A stretch of 39,134 nt of DNA from Streptomyces violascens (GTDB lineage: Bacteria; Actinomycetota; Actinomycetes; Streptomycetales; Streptomycetaceae): contig NZ_BMUA01000046.1 in assembly GCF_014649955.1 (NCBI RefSeq), positions 1 to 39,134 of the forward strand, written 5' to 3'. Shown piece after piece: positions 15,483 through 23,393 of this stretch. Made by a program: the position numbers and the translations under genes. Numbering within the stretch: position 1 is the first letter of the stretch; every line of letters starts with the position of its first letter. Under the pieces are notes generated by a model. That model was not told the origin of the DNA. It saw only the letters and a list, made by a program, of their open reading frames with translations, and did no database searches.

Positions 15483-16552
15483 TGACCGCGCATTACACGG
15501 TTGTCCAGACGGACGTACGGACCGGCAACGTAGTCGCCACCCTTCCGGTAACGGCAATCCAGTTCACGCACGCGCTGAACGCTGCCGGAACGGCCACGGT
15601 GGGAATCCCGCTCTTCGCGCCGGAAGCCGACCCGGAGAGCCTGAGTCCTGGTGTGAGCGGGCTTGCCATCCTGCGGGACGGTGAGCCCGTGTGGGCTGGC
15701 ATTCTCTGGGCTCTCGCGGCCGACATCGACGCGGGCACCCTGTCTCTCAGTGCGTCCGGCTTCCACTCGCACTACCAGGGCCGGTATCTGGACAAGGGCT
15801 ATACGGCCCGCTCAACAGAGCAAGCCAGCATCCTTACGGACTGGATCACGTACGCCAACACGAAGAACGGCATTCAGACGTCCACGTTCGATATCAAGCC
15901 CACCGGCAACCTGAGAACGTGCGTGTGGACGCGCTACGAACTCAAGAACATTGCTCAGGCCATTGAGGAACTGGCCGACAACATCGGCGGGTTCACCTTC
16001 CGGTACCGGGCATTTTGGGTGACCAAAGGCAAGCGCATCGGTCACAGCCTCGCTATCGCGAAGCGGGGGGCTGCCACTTCCTCGCACGTCCTCACGCACC
16101 GGCTGAACTGCAACGTGACTGGCGTCTCCTACGACAGTACGGCGCTATGCACCGTGGCCTATGCGACCGGGGCCGACAACGGCAACGGGGAAAAGGTGGT
16201 CGGCGTCTTTGAGAACCCCTCTCTTGCCGCCCGCATGCCTGAGCGCGTCATGGTTGGCGCGTACTCCGACGTGAAGGAAACACGGACGCTCATAGACAAG
16301 GCACAAGCCACCATCAATGCGGGGGCGGTGCCGGTCGCCATTCCAGAACTCACCCTTTACCCGGGTCAGTTCAGCCCCCTTGACTTCGTTCCCGGCGACG
16401 TAACCGCAATCAGCGTGGATGCCGGATACGTCGCGCTGTACGACGAATTCGTTGTGACTGAATGCGCGACCACCGTTGACGCAAACGGAAACGAGAGCAT
16501 CAAGCTCGCTCTAGCGAGTAAGGAGCTATGGAGCAATGCCAACCCAAGCTAA
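15482..16552 (+). CDS. Tail hub/minor tail protein (Gp37-like)
   Basis: 356 aa from GTG 15482 (TAGTG overlap, GGACAGGTGGG upstream). The layout resembles baseplate-hub proteins of actinophages: an N-terminal beta domain containing GLAILRDGEPVWAGILW, SASGFHSHYQGRYL, and a middle AQAIEELADNIGGFTFRY segment. It probably connects the distal tail ring to the tip fibre. Its final 17 bases overlap the next gene. Confidence 0.8.
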   Translation: MTAHYTVVQTDVRTGNVVATLPVTAIQFTHALNAAGTATVGIPLFAPEADPESLSPGVSGLAILRDGEPVWAGILWALAADIDAGTLSLSASGFHSHYQGRYLDKGYTARSTEQASILTDWITYANTKNGIQTSTFDIKPTGNLRTCVWTRYELKNIAQAIEELADNIGGFTFRYRAFWVTKGKRIGHSLAIAKRGAATSSHVLTHRLNCNVTGVSYDSTALCTVAYATGADNGNGEKVVGVFENPSLAARMPERVMVGAYSDVKETRTLIDKAQATINAGAVPVAIPELTLYPGQFSPLDFVPGDVTAISVDAGYVALYDEFVVTECATTVDANGNESIKLALASKELWSNANPS

Positions 16553-17345
16553 TGCCGTCCCCCCGTCTCTGGTGAACGAGCTAGCCGAACTCAGGCGCCG
16601 CATGTCGGCCATTGAGCGCGCCCCGGGGCCCGTCAACAAGTTCGACCGGTATCCGGCGGTCGAGTGGGCCGCTCAGGGGCGCCCGCCAGTAGCGGGGAAC
16701 ATCTGGTCATCCGTCAGCATCGCAAACGCTACGGGCCTCACGTTCGACCGGGTGGAGTGCAAGTTCATTACGGACTTTCTCTATACCGGCAGGCGTGAAG
16801 CCGAGGTGCGGCTAGCGGCGTTCCGCCACGACGGCAACGCCAACCGCACAATCGTGAGCGCATCCGGCGTGCTCAATCTGACCGGCACCACCGACCGCGC
16901 TATCGGCGTGGTGGTCATGCGCTGGGTTCACGGCATCCCCTATGGGTGGGACTACAAGGACGACACCACCGTCTACACCATCGAACTCCAGCACCGGTAT
17001 AAGAAGGGACCGGAGAACCCAAAGGGCCAGACCTTCTACGCCATTGCCGCCCCAGAAGGAACAGACGTCGGAGACGGGATTCTCAACTGGGGATACAAGC
17101 AGGGCGACGACGGTAAATGGTGGTGGGTCCCTACCTACCGGGATAACAGCAAGTGGGCCCCGGACTTCCTGACCGTCCCAAACTGGGATGAGGGCTCGTA
17201 CAGCATTTCCGCAATGCAATATTGCGTCGGTCTGCCACAAAGCCGCATCCCCGAAGCGAACGCGAAGGGCTGGGCGTGGACGCGCGGAACTGGAAGCGCA
17301 TGGGGCCGTGACCCCGATATCAAGGAAGCCTATTTCGGTGTCTAA
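16536..17345 (+). CDS. Minor tail protein, 269 aa, unknown fold
   Basis: ATG 16536 with AAGGAG upstream, inside the end of the hub gene. A short N-terminal coiled coil (LVNELAELRRRMSAIER) is followed by a beta-rich, Trp/Tyr-rich body (WGYKQGDDGKWWWVPTYRD). Position between hub and fibre genes suggests a tail-tip protein; I do not recognise a specific family. Trp-rich surfaces could bind glycans, which is speculation. Confidence 0.75.
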   Translation: MPTQANAVPPSLVNELAELRRRMSAIERAPGPVNKFDRYPAVEWAAQGRPPVAGNIWSSVSIANATGLTFDRVECKFITDFLYTGRREAEVRLAAFRHDGNANRTIVSASGVLNLTGTTDRAIGVVVMRWVHGIPYGWDYKDDTTVYTIELQHRYKKGPENPKGQTFYAIAAPEGTDVGDGILNWGYKQGDDGKWWWVPTYRDNSKWAPDFLTVPNWDEGSYSISAMQYCVGLPQSRIPEANAKGWAWTRGTGSAWGRDPDIKEAYFGV

Positions 17346-17356
17346 GGGGGTGACTA

Positions 17357-17599
17357 ATGGACTTCGCCCGACTGTATGGGCTCGCTGAAATCATCGTCCC
17401 CCTTCTGGTGTTCGTGGCCGTCTCGCTGCACAAGTTCCGAACCGGCATGGTGGCGTCTTGGAGGGAAGAGGCGGAAGCCTACCGGGGCAAGGTGGAACGC
17501 CAGTCGGAAGAGCTAGCCGCTCTCCATGCGGAGGTTCGCGCGCTGCGGCGCGAGAACGCAGAGCTACGGGCTCAGATCGCTGAACTACTGAGCCGGTAA
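17357..17599 (+). CDS. Small membrane-anchored coiled-coil protein
   Basis: 80 aa, ATG with AAGGGGGTG upstream. One transmembrane helix (IIVPLLVFVAVSL, about 12-24) is followed by a long charged coiled coil (about 33-78, with RRENAELRAQIAELL). It lies between tail-tip and fibre genes. The topology resembles small lysis accessory (inner spanin-like) or cell-envelope proteins, yet a structural or exclusion role is possible. No family recognised. Confidence 0.75.
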   Translation: MDFARLYGLAEIIVPLLVFVAVSLHKFRTGMVASWREEAEAYRGKVERQSEELAALHAEVRALRRENAELRAQIAELLSR

Positions 17600-17621
17600 C
17601 CCCCGCTCTCTCACATCTACC

Positions 17622-17651
17622 AGACCACCGACTCACGTGAGTCGGTGGTCT
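17622..17651. repeat. Palindrome copy 9 (core 17630-17643)
   Basis: Perfect 30-bp palindrome between the membrane protein and fibre genes. Confidence 0.92.
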
Positions 17652-17673
17652 CTTTCATGCCTAGGGGGTTCGA

Positions 17674-19422
17674 TTGGCAACGCTTCCCGCCAACATTCCT
17701 ACGGTCGTAGTGCACGGCACCTACATGGGGCCGGACGGCCGACCGCTCGCCGGAACGGTGACGTTCAACGCTCCGTCACTTCTGACGTTCCCGGACTCAG
17801 ACCTATTCGTTGCCGGTCCCGTCGTCGCCACGCTGGACGAGAACGGCCACTTCTCCGTTCGCCTGCCAGCCACCGACGCGCCGAACATGCAGCCTTCGGG
17901 CTGGTCGTACGTCGTCAAGGAAAACCTAAGCGGGGTCATCGGGGGGCGCACGTTCAGCGTGCTACTGCCGAAGGCTACGCCGGATGTAGACCTTGCCGAC
18001 GTGGCACCGGCCGACCCGACCACGCCCAACTATGTGCCGGTGGCGGGCTCGCAGATATTCACCGGCACCGCTTCCCCCACGTCCGCGCTGGGCCGTGACG
18101 GGGATTTCTTCACGCAGTACGACACGCGCACCCTGCTAGGCGTCACGTCCACCACAGTCACGATGTGGACCCGTGCGGGCGGTGCGTGGGCCAAGCTGGG
18201 CGATGCCATCCGGGGTGCCGCGTGGTACGTCAGCAACGCATCAACTCCCAGTACCGACACGAAGGTTGGGGACTTCCTACTCAGGTCCGACACGGGTGAG
18301 GTCTGGCAGCGTGGGGCATCCGGCTGGGGCAACCCCGTAGCGAACCTCAAGGGTCCGAAGGGCGACACCGGAACGACCGGCGCTCAGGGCCCGAAGGGCG
18401 ACACCGGAGCGGCCAGCACCGTACCGGGCCCGAAGGGCGACAAGGGCGACCAGGGCAACACCGGCCCGGCTGGCCCAACGGGCCCTCAAGGCCCCCAGGG
18501 GCCCCAGGGAGCGCCCGGCAAGGACGGCACGGGCGCAGGCACGGTAACCGCCGTGAACGGCGTGCAGCCGGACGCCACGGGCCTTGTGACGCTGCGGCCG
18601 TCCGACGTGGCGGCAATACCCGTAGCCGACAAGGGAGTTGCCAACGGCGTTGCCACGCTGGACGCGTCGGGGCTCGTGCCGTCGTCTCAGCTCTCCATCC
18701 CGTCCGGCGTGGTGACCACGGTCAACGGCAAGAGCGGCCCGGCCGTGACCCTTGCGCCTGCCGACGTGTCCGCGCTCGCTGCCTCAACTCGCGGTGCCGT
18801 CAACGGGGTTGCTCCGCTGGACTCCGCAAGTGATGTGCCCGTGGTAAACCTGCCGGACGCTGCCGTACCTAGCGTCTTCATACCGGCTGACCTAGGGCTC
18901 AAGGCGTGGGCTTTCGACCCGGTGACCACCCCGTCAACTCCGACGTTCACGGGCAACGGATCACTACGCATGACGGCCGTCGTCGTCCGGCAGACCATGA
19001 CCGTAAGCAAGATCGCGTTCCACTTCGGCGGTTACGCCGGAACGATGGCAGCGGGGTCGTGGGCAGGCATCTACACGACTGCCGGGGCCAAGAAGGCGGC
19101 AACGGCCGACATGGCAGGGGAAGCCGTCGTGCCGGGCGTACACAACGCCGGTGGCGCAACGGTCGGCGCTGCCCTCACGTCCAGCGTCAGCCTTACGCCC
19201 GGCATCTACTACGTGTGGTTCGTATTCCGCTATGCGTCCAGTGACGGCCCGATGGTGCTCGCGCTGGACAACGCCTTTGGCGCACCCCCGAACGTCTTCG
19301 GGCTCACCCCCGTGAAGCGCTTCGGTGTGTTCACCGGCACGGCCGCAACGACCGCCCCGGCGACTATCGCAACGACCAGCATCGACAACGGGGCTAACCG
19401 CTTCTGGGTCGGTCTCGGCTAA
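17674..19422 (+). CDS. Tail fibre with collagen-like repeats
   Basis: 582 aa, probably from TTG 17674 (TTG GCA ACG with AGGGGGT upstream). An N-terminal beta domain occupies about 1-120. GDFLLRSDTGEVWQRG lies just before a collagen-like Gly-X-Y region at about 225-289 (KGDTG, GPKGD, GPQGPQGAPG units). Pyocin-knob-like VTAVNGVQPD and VTTVNGKSGPAV repeats follow. The C-terminal beta domain (from about 410) probably binds the host surface. Collagen-like triple helices are common shafts in phage fibres. The repetitive region may vary among relatives. Confidence 0.9.
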   Translation: MATLPANIPTVVVHGTYMGPDGRPLAGTVTFNAPSLLTFPDSDLFVAGPVVATLDENGHFSVRLPATDAPNMQPSGWSYVVKENLSGVIGGRTFSVLLPKATPDVDLADVAPADPTTPNYVPVAGSQIFTGTASPTSALGRDGDFFTQYDTRTLLGVTSTTVTMWTRAGGAWAKLGDAIRGAAWYVSNASTPSTDTKVGDFLLRSDTGEVWQRGASGWGNPVANLKGPKGDTGTTGAQGPKGDTGAASTVPGPKGDKGDQGNTGPAGPTGPQGPQGPQGAPGKDGTGAGTVTAVNGVQPDATGLVTLRPSDVAAIPVADKGVANGVATLDASGLVPSSQLSIPSGVVTTVNGKSGPAVTLAPADVSALAASTRGAVNGVAPLDSASDVPVVNLPDAAVPSVFIPADLGLKAWAFDPVTTPSTPTFTGNGSLRMTAVVVRQTMTVSKIAFHFGGYAGTMAAGSWAGIYTTAGAKKAATADMAGEAVVPGVHNAGGATVGAALTSSVSLTPGIYYVWFVFRYASSDGPMVLALDNAFGAPPNVFGLTPVKRFGVFTGTAATTAPATIATTSIDNGANRFWVGLG

Positions 19423-19423
19423 C

Positions 19424-19445
19424 CACCGACTCACGTGAGTCGGTG
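19424..19445. repeat. Palindrome copy 10 (core 19428-19441)
   Basis: Perfect 22-bp palindrome 1 base after the fibre stop, directly followed by a T-tailed terminator. Confidence 0.92.
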
Positions 19446-19453
19446 CTCTACGC

Positions 19454-19483
19454 GCCCCGTCCGGGAATTCCGACGGGGCTTTT
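19454..19483 (+). terminator. Terminator between fibre and lysis genes
   Basis: GCCCCGTC (19454-19461) pairs with GACGGGGC (19472-19479), followed by TTTT. That a canonical terminator sits 9 bases after a palindrome copy suggests the palindrome does not itself serve as the terminator. Confidence 0.8.
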
Positions 19484-19503
19484 CCATGGGAGGAATCACA
19501 GAC

Positions 19504-20265
19504 ATGGCACGATTCAGTGGCGCGACGTGGCGACCCATTCCGCGCAACTACACAGACGGCGGGCAGGATGCCGTTTACGGCGTTGTTATCCACATCATGG
19601 ACGGCAGCCTTGCCGGTACGGATTCCTGGTTCCGCAACAGCGAGGCTCAGGCGTCCAGTCACTTCGGCACCGGCCGTAGCGGTCAGCTCTACCAGTGGGT
19701 TGACACGTCCGACCGTGCTTGGGCTCAGGCGGGCGGAAACCGCACGTGGCTGAGCATCGAGAACGAGGGGCGCGGGGGCGACTCGCTGACTGACGCCCAG
19801 CTCAACCGGTGCGCTGAGGTGCTGGCGTGGGCGCACAAGACCTACGGCGTGCCGCTCCAGCTCACGACCAGCACCACGGGGCGGGGGCTGGGGTACCACG
19901 GCATGGGCGGTAGCGCGTGGGGCGGCCACACGTCGTGCCCCGGCAGCAAGGTTGTTGCCCAGCTCCCGGAGATCGTGAACCGCGCGAAGGCTCTTGCCGG
20001 TGAGGGTGGCGGCGGCTATCAGCCGTTCCCCGGGGCTGACTGGTTCAAGCGCGAGCCCAACAGCGCGATCGTGACGGCCATGGGCAAGCGCCTTGTGGCT
20101 GAGGGATGTTCGGCATACAAGAGCGGTCCCGGCCCTCAGTGGACGGACGCCGACCGTGAGAGCTTCCGCAAGTGGCAGCGCAAGTTGGGCGACGCCCCGG
20201 CGTACTGCGACGGCTGGCCCGGCCCGCGTCAGTGGGATGCCCTCAAGGTTCCCCGCGTCTCGTAA
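19504..20265 (+). CDS. Endolysin: N-acetylmuramoyl-L-alanine amidase (Amidase_2)
   Basis: 253 aa from ATG 19504, preceded by GGGAGGAA at about 8 bases. The amidase domain (about 1-165) has VVIHIMDGS (zinc His30), WLSIENEG, GYHGMGG near 132 and GGHTSCPG near 141-147 with likely zinc His and Cys. A C-terminal peptidoglycan-binding-like domain (about 180-250) follows a Gly-rich linker. It cleaves the amide bond between MurNAc and L-Ala at lysis. The holin gene is about 100 bases downstream. Confidence 0.94.
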   Translation: MARFSGATWRPIPRNYTDGGQDAVYGVVIHIMDGSLAGTDSWFRNSEAQASSHFGTGRSGQLYQWVDTSDRAWAQAGGNRTWLSIENEGRGGDSLTDAQLNRCAEVLAWAHKTYGVPLQLTTSTTGRGLGYHGMGGSAWGGHTSCPGSKVVAQLPEIVNRAKALAGEGGGGYQPFPGADWFKREPNSAIVTAMGKRLVAEGCSAYKSGPGPQWTDADRESFRKWQRKLGDAPAYCDGWPGPRQWDALKVPRVS

Positions 20266-20346
20266 CTCTGGGTGCATTCCGCGGAAGCCCCTATGTCCGA
20301 TTCTGCCCGGATACGCCGATGCCGGCGACGGGCCAAATTTTCACGC
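20263..20346 (+). repeat. Dispersed element, copy A
   Basis: It begins at the amidase stop (CGTAACTCTG), then ATTCCGCGG, ATGTCCG, GATGCCGGCG, and ends AAATTTTCACGC at 20346. The same ordered blocks occur inverted at 26420-26503 and direct at 34581-34652. It forms the leader of the holin gene. Confidence 0.7.
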
Positions 20347-20372
20347 AAAGTAACGAAAAAGGAGAGACCCTA

Positions 20373-20591
20373 ATGACCTTCGTCAAGGACCACGCCACCC
20401 GCTTCTATGCCGTGCTGGTCGCCGTGCTCGCCCTGGTCGCTCACTACCTGCCGTCGCTGCCGTCCGCGCTCATCCTGGCCGTTGCTGCGGCCGTGCTCGG
20501 TACCGGTGAGGCCGTTCAGCGAGTGGAGAACGGCAAGACCCTAGACGCGCTTGAGACTGCCGGAATCGTCGCCCGGCACCGCAAGCCGTAA
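20373..20591 (+). CDS. Holin
   Basis: 72 aa from ATG 20373, with AAAAAGGAG 8 bases upstream; the longer open frame to the left has no support. Two hydrophobic segments (FYAVLVAVLALVAHYL and ALILAVAAAVLGTG) with a short turn are followed by a charged C terminus. Small two-helix proteins just after the endolysin are typical actinophage holins that permeabilise the membrane. Confidence 0.85.
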   Translation: MTFVKDHATRFYAVLVAVLALVAHYLPSLPSALILAVAAAVLGTGEAVQRVENGKTLDALETAGIVARHRKP

Positions 20592-20595
20592 GGCA

Positions 20596-20624
20596 GGCAA
20601 CCCCGGCGCTCCCGTGATTAGGGA
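20596..20624 (+). promoter_or_regulatory. Putative phage early promoter of the dNMP kinase gene
   Basis: GGCAACCCCGGCGCTC (20596-20611), then TTAGGG at the position of the -10-like element. It is 30 bases before the kinase ATG. The -10-like part is the weakest match in the set. Confidence 0.45.
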
Positions 20625-20653
20625 CGACCCCTAGCCACGGGAGGTAAGCCCGA

Positions 20654-21217
20654 ATGGGACACCCGAACATCGCCCTTATCGGTCGCGCCCGATCCGGCAA
20701 AGACACCATTGCCGCCCGACTGATAAGCCGGTACGCCTATACCCGCATTGCCTTTGCCGACCCGCTGAAAGAAATGTCCCTCAGCCTCGACCCCATCGTT
20801 GCCTATGAGCCGTCCGGGTACGGCCCACTGCCGACACGCCTGAGCGCCGTTGTGCAGCGCTACGGATGGGAGAAGGCCAAAGATCGCTTCCCGGAAGTCC
20901 GGCGCACGCTACAGCGGGCCGGGCAGGCGGTACGGGATCAGGAGCCCGGACACTGGCTCAGTCTCGCGCTGGACAAGGTGACCGTGGCCGACACGTGGAA
21001 CCTCCCCGTGGTCGTCACGGACTGCCGGTATCCGAATGAGGCGGAAGCCCTCAAGGCGCGTGGGTTCCGGCTGGTTAGGGTCCTGCGGCCTCACGCTGGC
21101 CAAGCAGCACCGGCACACGAGAGCGAGACGGCGCTAGACGGCTACCCGACCGACGTGACCGTTGCCAACGTCGGCACGCTCTCAGACCTCAACGCCCTTG
21201 CTGACGCGCTGGTCTGA
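20654..21217 (+). CDS. Deoxynucleoside monophosphate kinase
   Basis: 187 aa, ATG with GGGAGGTAA upstream. P-loop GRARSGKDT at about residues 10-18, RIAFADPLKE near 32, LQRAGQAVRDQ, and VVVTDCRYPNEAEAL near 115-130 are the order seen in phage dNMP kinases (T4 gp1-like). The enzyme phosphorylates dNMPs for phage DNA synthesis. It is the first gene of the replication block and has its own putative early promoter and a strong terminator. Confidence 0.9.
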   Translation: MGHPNIALIGRARSGKDTIAARLISRYAYTRIAFADPLKEMSLSLDPIVAYEPSGYGPLPTRLSAVVQRYGWEKAKDRFPEVRRTLQRAGQAVRDQEPGHWLSLALDKVTVADTWNLPVVVTDCRYPNEAEALKARGFRLVRVLRPHAGQAAPAHESETALDGYPTDVTVANVGTLSDLNALADALV

Positions 21218-21238
21218 GCTGGTGTCACCCGACTTTTT

Positions 21239-21278
21239 GAGCCCCCTACCTGCATCGGCGCAGGTGGGGGGCTTTTCG
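21239..21278 (+). terminator. Strong terminator after dNMP kinase
   Basis: The hairpin of GAGCCCCCTACCTGC with GCAGGTGGGGGGC (one bulge) is followed by TTTTCG. Confidence 0.88.
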
Positions 21279-21289
21279 TGTTTTCGGAC

Positions 21290-21311
21290 CAGTGACTCAC
21301 GTGAGTCACTG
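21290..21311. repeat. Palindrome copy 11, AGT/ACT variant (core 21294-21307)
   Basis: Perfect 22-bp palindrome whose outer arms are changed on both sides (CAGT...ACTG), keeping symmetry. Confidence 0.92.
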
Positions 21312-21313
21312 CC

Positions 21314-21335
21314 TTGCGCGCGCACGCGCGCGTGT
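21314..21335. other. Alternating CG tract and downstream leader hairpin
   Basis: A run of alternating purine-pyrimidine (GCGCGCGCACGCGCGCGTGT) can adopt Z-DNA and contains the palindrome ACGCGCGCGT. Downstream, GGCCCCGC/GCGGGGCC (21353-21373) forms an 8-pair hairpin directly before the ribosome site of the next gene. Confidence 0.6.
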
Positions 21336-21390
21336 GTAGGTTCTCGTTCTGCAAGGCCCCGCAGAGAGCGGGGCCGGAGGGGGCGGGGTC

Positions 21391-23127
21391 GTGAGTCAGG
21401 AAGTCACCGACATTCAGCGCTGGCTGGACGAGAAGCCCAACTCTCGCGGCTTCTGCGTCATCGGCAAGGGCAAGTCGGTGCACCTGTCACGCGGCAACGA
21501 CGAAAGCCTCTGCGGCAAGATGATGATTTCCGCCGGTAGCCGCTACGTCGATTCGACCGACGTGTTGGACTACAACCCTTGCCGCACTTGCTGGAAGATC
21601 ATGGAGCGCGAAAGCGCGGAACTGGAAGAGGGGGCCCACGTGGCTGCAAAGCTCAAGCTGTCTGAGGTTCGCGGGGACGTGCCGGTTGGCAGCGCCACCG
21701 GCAGCAACGGCACGGTTCACGCGATTAAGGACGTGGACGAGAAGGGTCGGAACGTCGCCTACTGCCCCACGAAGATGAAGACCCCCATTCGTCGCTGGGG
21801 ACTCGCCATGGAGCAGAACCCCAATCTTGAGCTTTGCGCGGCGTGCAGCAAGGTCGTTCCTACGGGCGACGTTGAGGTTACGACAACTAATGTTGCAATC
21901 CCGGGACTTGGGCGCACGGTTCCCGCTAAGGTAGTCAAGCCGGTTGACGCCGACACCACCAACGAGAAGACGGAGAAGGACGCCATGGCCGCTAAGGCGA
22001 CGATGACTAAGGCAGTGCAGGAAGAAGTAGCCGCGCAGATCCGGGCCAGCATTGAGCGCCTGCCGTCTCTCATCGCTGAGGGTAAGGACGATTCCGCCAA
22101 GGAATTGAGCGAGGAAATCAGCAAGGAGATTCCGAAGATCACGGGTACCGGCGCGGCAGCCCTCAAGGCCAAGCTCCGCGCTGAGCTGACGAAGGCTGAC
22201 GCGGACGCCAAGAAGGCGAAGGCGGACGCGGAGAAGGCGGACAAGCCTGCCGCCAAGAAGGCTGCCGCCAAGAAGGCCGCCAAGCCCGCTAAGGGCGCCG
22301 AAGTCGCCACCCGTGAGACCAAAGACCCGATGAAGGTTGTGGGTATCCCGGAACTCATCGCGCAAGGAATCGAACTGGTTAAGGAGGTTGCCGCCAACGA
22401 ATTCAACGGAGCGTACAAGATCGCTCAGAAGATTTTCGCCATGCGGACCAACATCCTTGATGAGCAGGAAGACCCGGACCTTGGGGGTCGTCGGCAGGCT
22501 TCCAAGGATGCCGCCTCGCTCCTTTGGGACGGCGTGCTCAACGCTCTGCCCCCGGAGGGTGAAGACGAGAACGCGGACGTGATCCGCGACTCAATCGGCC
22601 AGCTCAAGAAGCAGCAGCGAAACGCGATGATTGACGTGGCGGTTCTCTACGTGAGGTGGCTGGACACCGAAGAGCCGAAGGACGAGAACGAAGCGGCCTC
22701 GCTTGCTGTTGAGCGCGCCAAGTTCAAGAAGATGACTGAGGCGCACCCGGACCTCAAGCCTTCGGAAGCCATCCACAAGTACTACGACGACAACAACAAG
22801 CCGCTCCCCAAGAAGACCCGCGCGGAGACGGCCAAGGAAAACCGCGACAGGAAGGCCCTTGAAAAGGCCAAGCTGGAAGAGGCCGTCAAGGCTGGCGAAC
22901 TCTCCGAGGAAGAGGCAGCGGCCACGCTGAGCGGCGGGGACGAGAAGGAGAAGACCCCGAAGGAACTCCGCGCCGCCTACGTCCTCCGCGTGACCAACTC
23001 TTTCAAGAAGCAGGTCAAGGAAATCCGCGCAATCGAGAACGCCGAAGAGCAGGAAGAGGCATTGGACGAACTGACGTCCCTTATCTCGGATCTCCGCAAG
23101 GCGCTCAAGGCGGAAACCAAGGTCTGA
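21391..23127 (+). CDS. Lys/Ala-rich protein with two putative zinc modules
   Basis: 578 aa, GTG with GGAGGGGG upstream. Two similar N-terminal modules each show VH, about 10 residues, C-G/P, a longer gap, then C-x2-C: VHLSRG...LCGK...CRTC (about 30-68) and VHAIKD...YCPTK...CAAC (about 109-152). A histone-like Lys/Ala stretch (KKAAAKKAAKPAK) lies near 285-302, and long charged helices make up the C-terminal half. I infer nucleic-acid binding. No family is recognised. It stands alone between terminators in the replication block. Low-complexity regions make homology by composition alone unsafe. Confidence 0.85.
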   Translation: MSQEVTDIQRWLDEKPNSRGFCVIGKGKSVHLSRGNDESLCGKMMISAGSRYVDSTDVLDYNPCRTCWKIMERESAELEEGAHVAAKLKLSEVRGDVPVGSATGSNGTVHAIKDVDEKGRNVAYCPTKMKTPIRRWGLAMEQNPNLELCAACSKVVPTGDVEVTTTNVAIPGLGRTVPAKVVKPVDADTTNEKTEKDAMAAKATMTKAVQEEVAAQIRASIERLPSLIAEGKDDSAKELSEEISKEIPKITGTGAAALKAKLRAELTKADADAKKAKADAEKADKPAAKKAAAKKAAKPAKGAEVATRETKDPMKVVGIPELIAQGIELVKEVAANEFNGAYKIAQKIFAMRTNILDEQEDPDLGGRRQASKDAASLLWDGVLNALPPEGEDENADVIRDSIGQLKKQQRNAMIDVAVLYVRWLDTEEPKDENEAASLAVERAKFKKMTEAHPDLKPSEAIHKYYDDNNKPLPKKTRAETAKENRDRKALEKAKLEEAVKAGELSEEEAAATLSGGDEKEKTPKELRAAYVLRVTNSFKKQVKEIRAIENAEEQEEALDELTSLISDLRKALKAETKV

Positions 23128-23146
23128 CGCCGACCGCCACGACAGG

Positions 23147-23190
23147 GAAGCCCCAGACTCCTCACGCCAGAGGGGCCGGGGGCTTCTCTC
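23147..23190 (+). terminator. Terminator after the Lys/Ala-rich gene
   Basis: GAAGCCCC (23147-23154) pairs with GGGGCTTC (23179-23186), then TCTCGTT. Confidence 0.75.
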
Positions 23191-23196
23191 GTTAGG

Positions 23197-23218
23197 CACC
23201 GACTCACGTGAGTCGGTG
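23197..23218. repeat. Palindrome copy 12 (core 23201-23214)
   Basis: Perfect 22-bp palindrome between two GC-rich terminator hairpins. Confidence 0.92.
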
Positions 23219-23238
23219 GTGCGTCCCCCTCAAGGCGC

Positions 23239-23300
23239 TGAGCGCCTGCCTGAGCGCCTGCTAGCCCCGTCTGGCCCCCGTGCCCGGCGGGGCTCTCTCG
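23239..23300 (+). terminator. Tandem repeat and second terminator hairpin
   Basis: TGAGCGCCTGC occurs twice in tandem (about 23239-23261), followed by AGCCCCG (23263-23269) pairing with CGGGGCT (23288-23294) and CTCTCG. Confidence 0.6.
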
Positions 23301-23338
23301 TGCCCGCAGGCAGCCGTACAGCGGCTCTCAGGGGCAAG

Positions 23339-23366
23339 GGCAACCCTCGCGCTCCCCACTAGGTGA
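23339..23366 (+). promoter_or_regulatory. Putative phage early promoter of the RecB-like nuclease
   Basis: GGCAAC (23339-23344), 16 bases with CTCGCGCTC, AGGTGA (23361-23366), 27 bases before the GTG start. Confidence 0.55.
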
Positions 23367-23393
23367 CAGACCACTTAGACGAAGGGGGTACGC

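Noticed and set aside
17597..17624. Early-promoter-like GGTAACCCCCGCTC before the fibre gene
   Set aside because: Lacks the GCGCTC spacing and any -10-like element; a late gene.
18964..20277. Long reverse-strand open frame opposite the fibre and endolysin genes (also 386-1273, 21487-22365, 27012-27803)
   Set aside because: Antisense shadows of high-GC genes; no ribosome sites and their sense strands hold clear domains.
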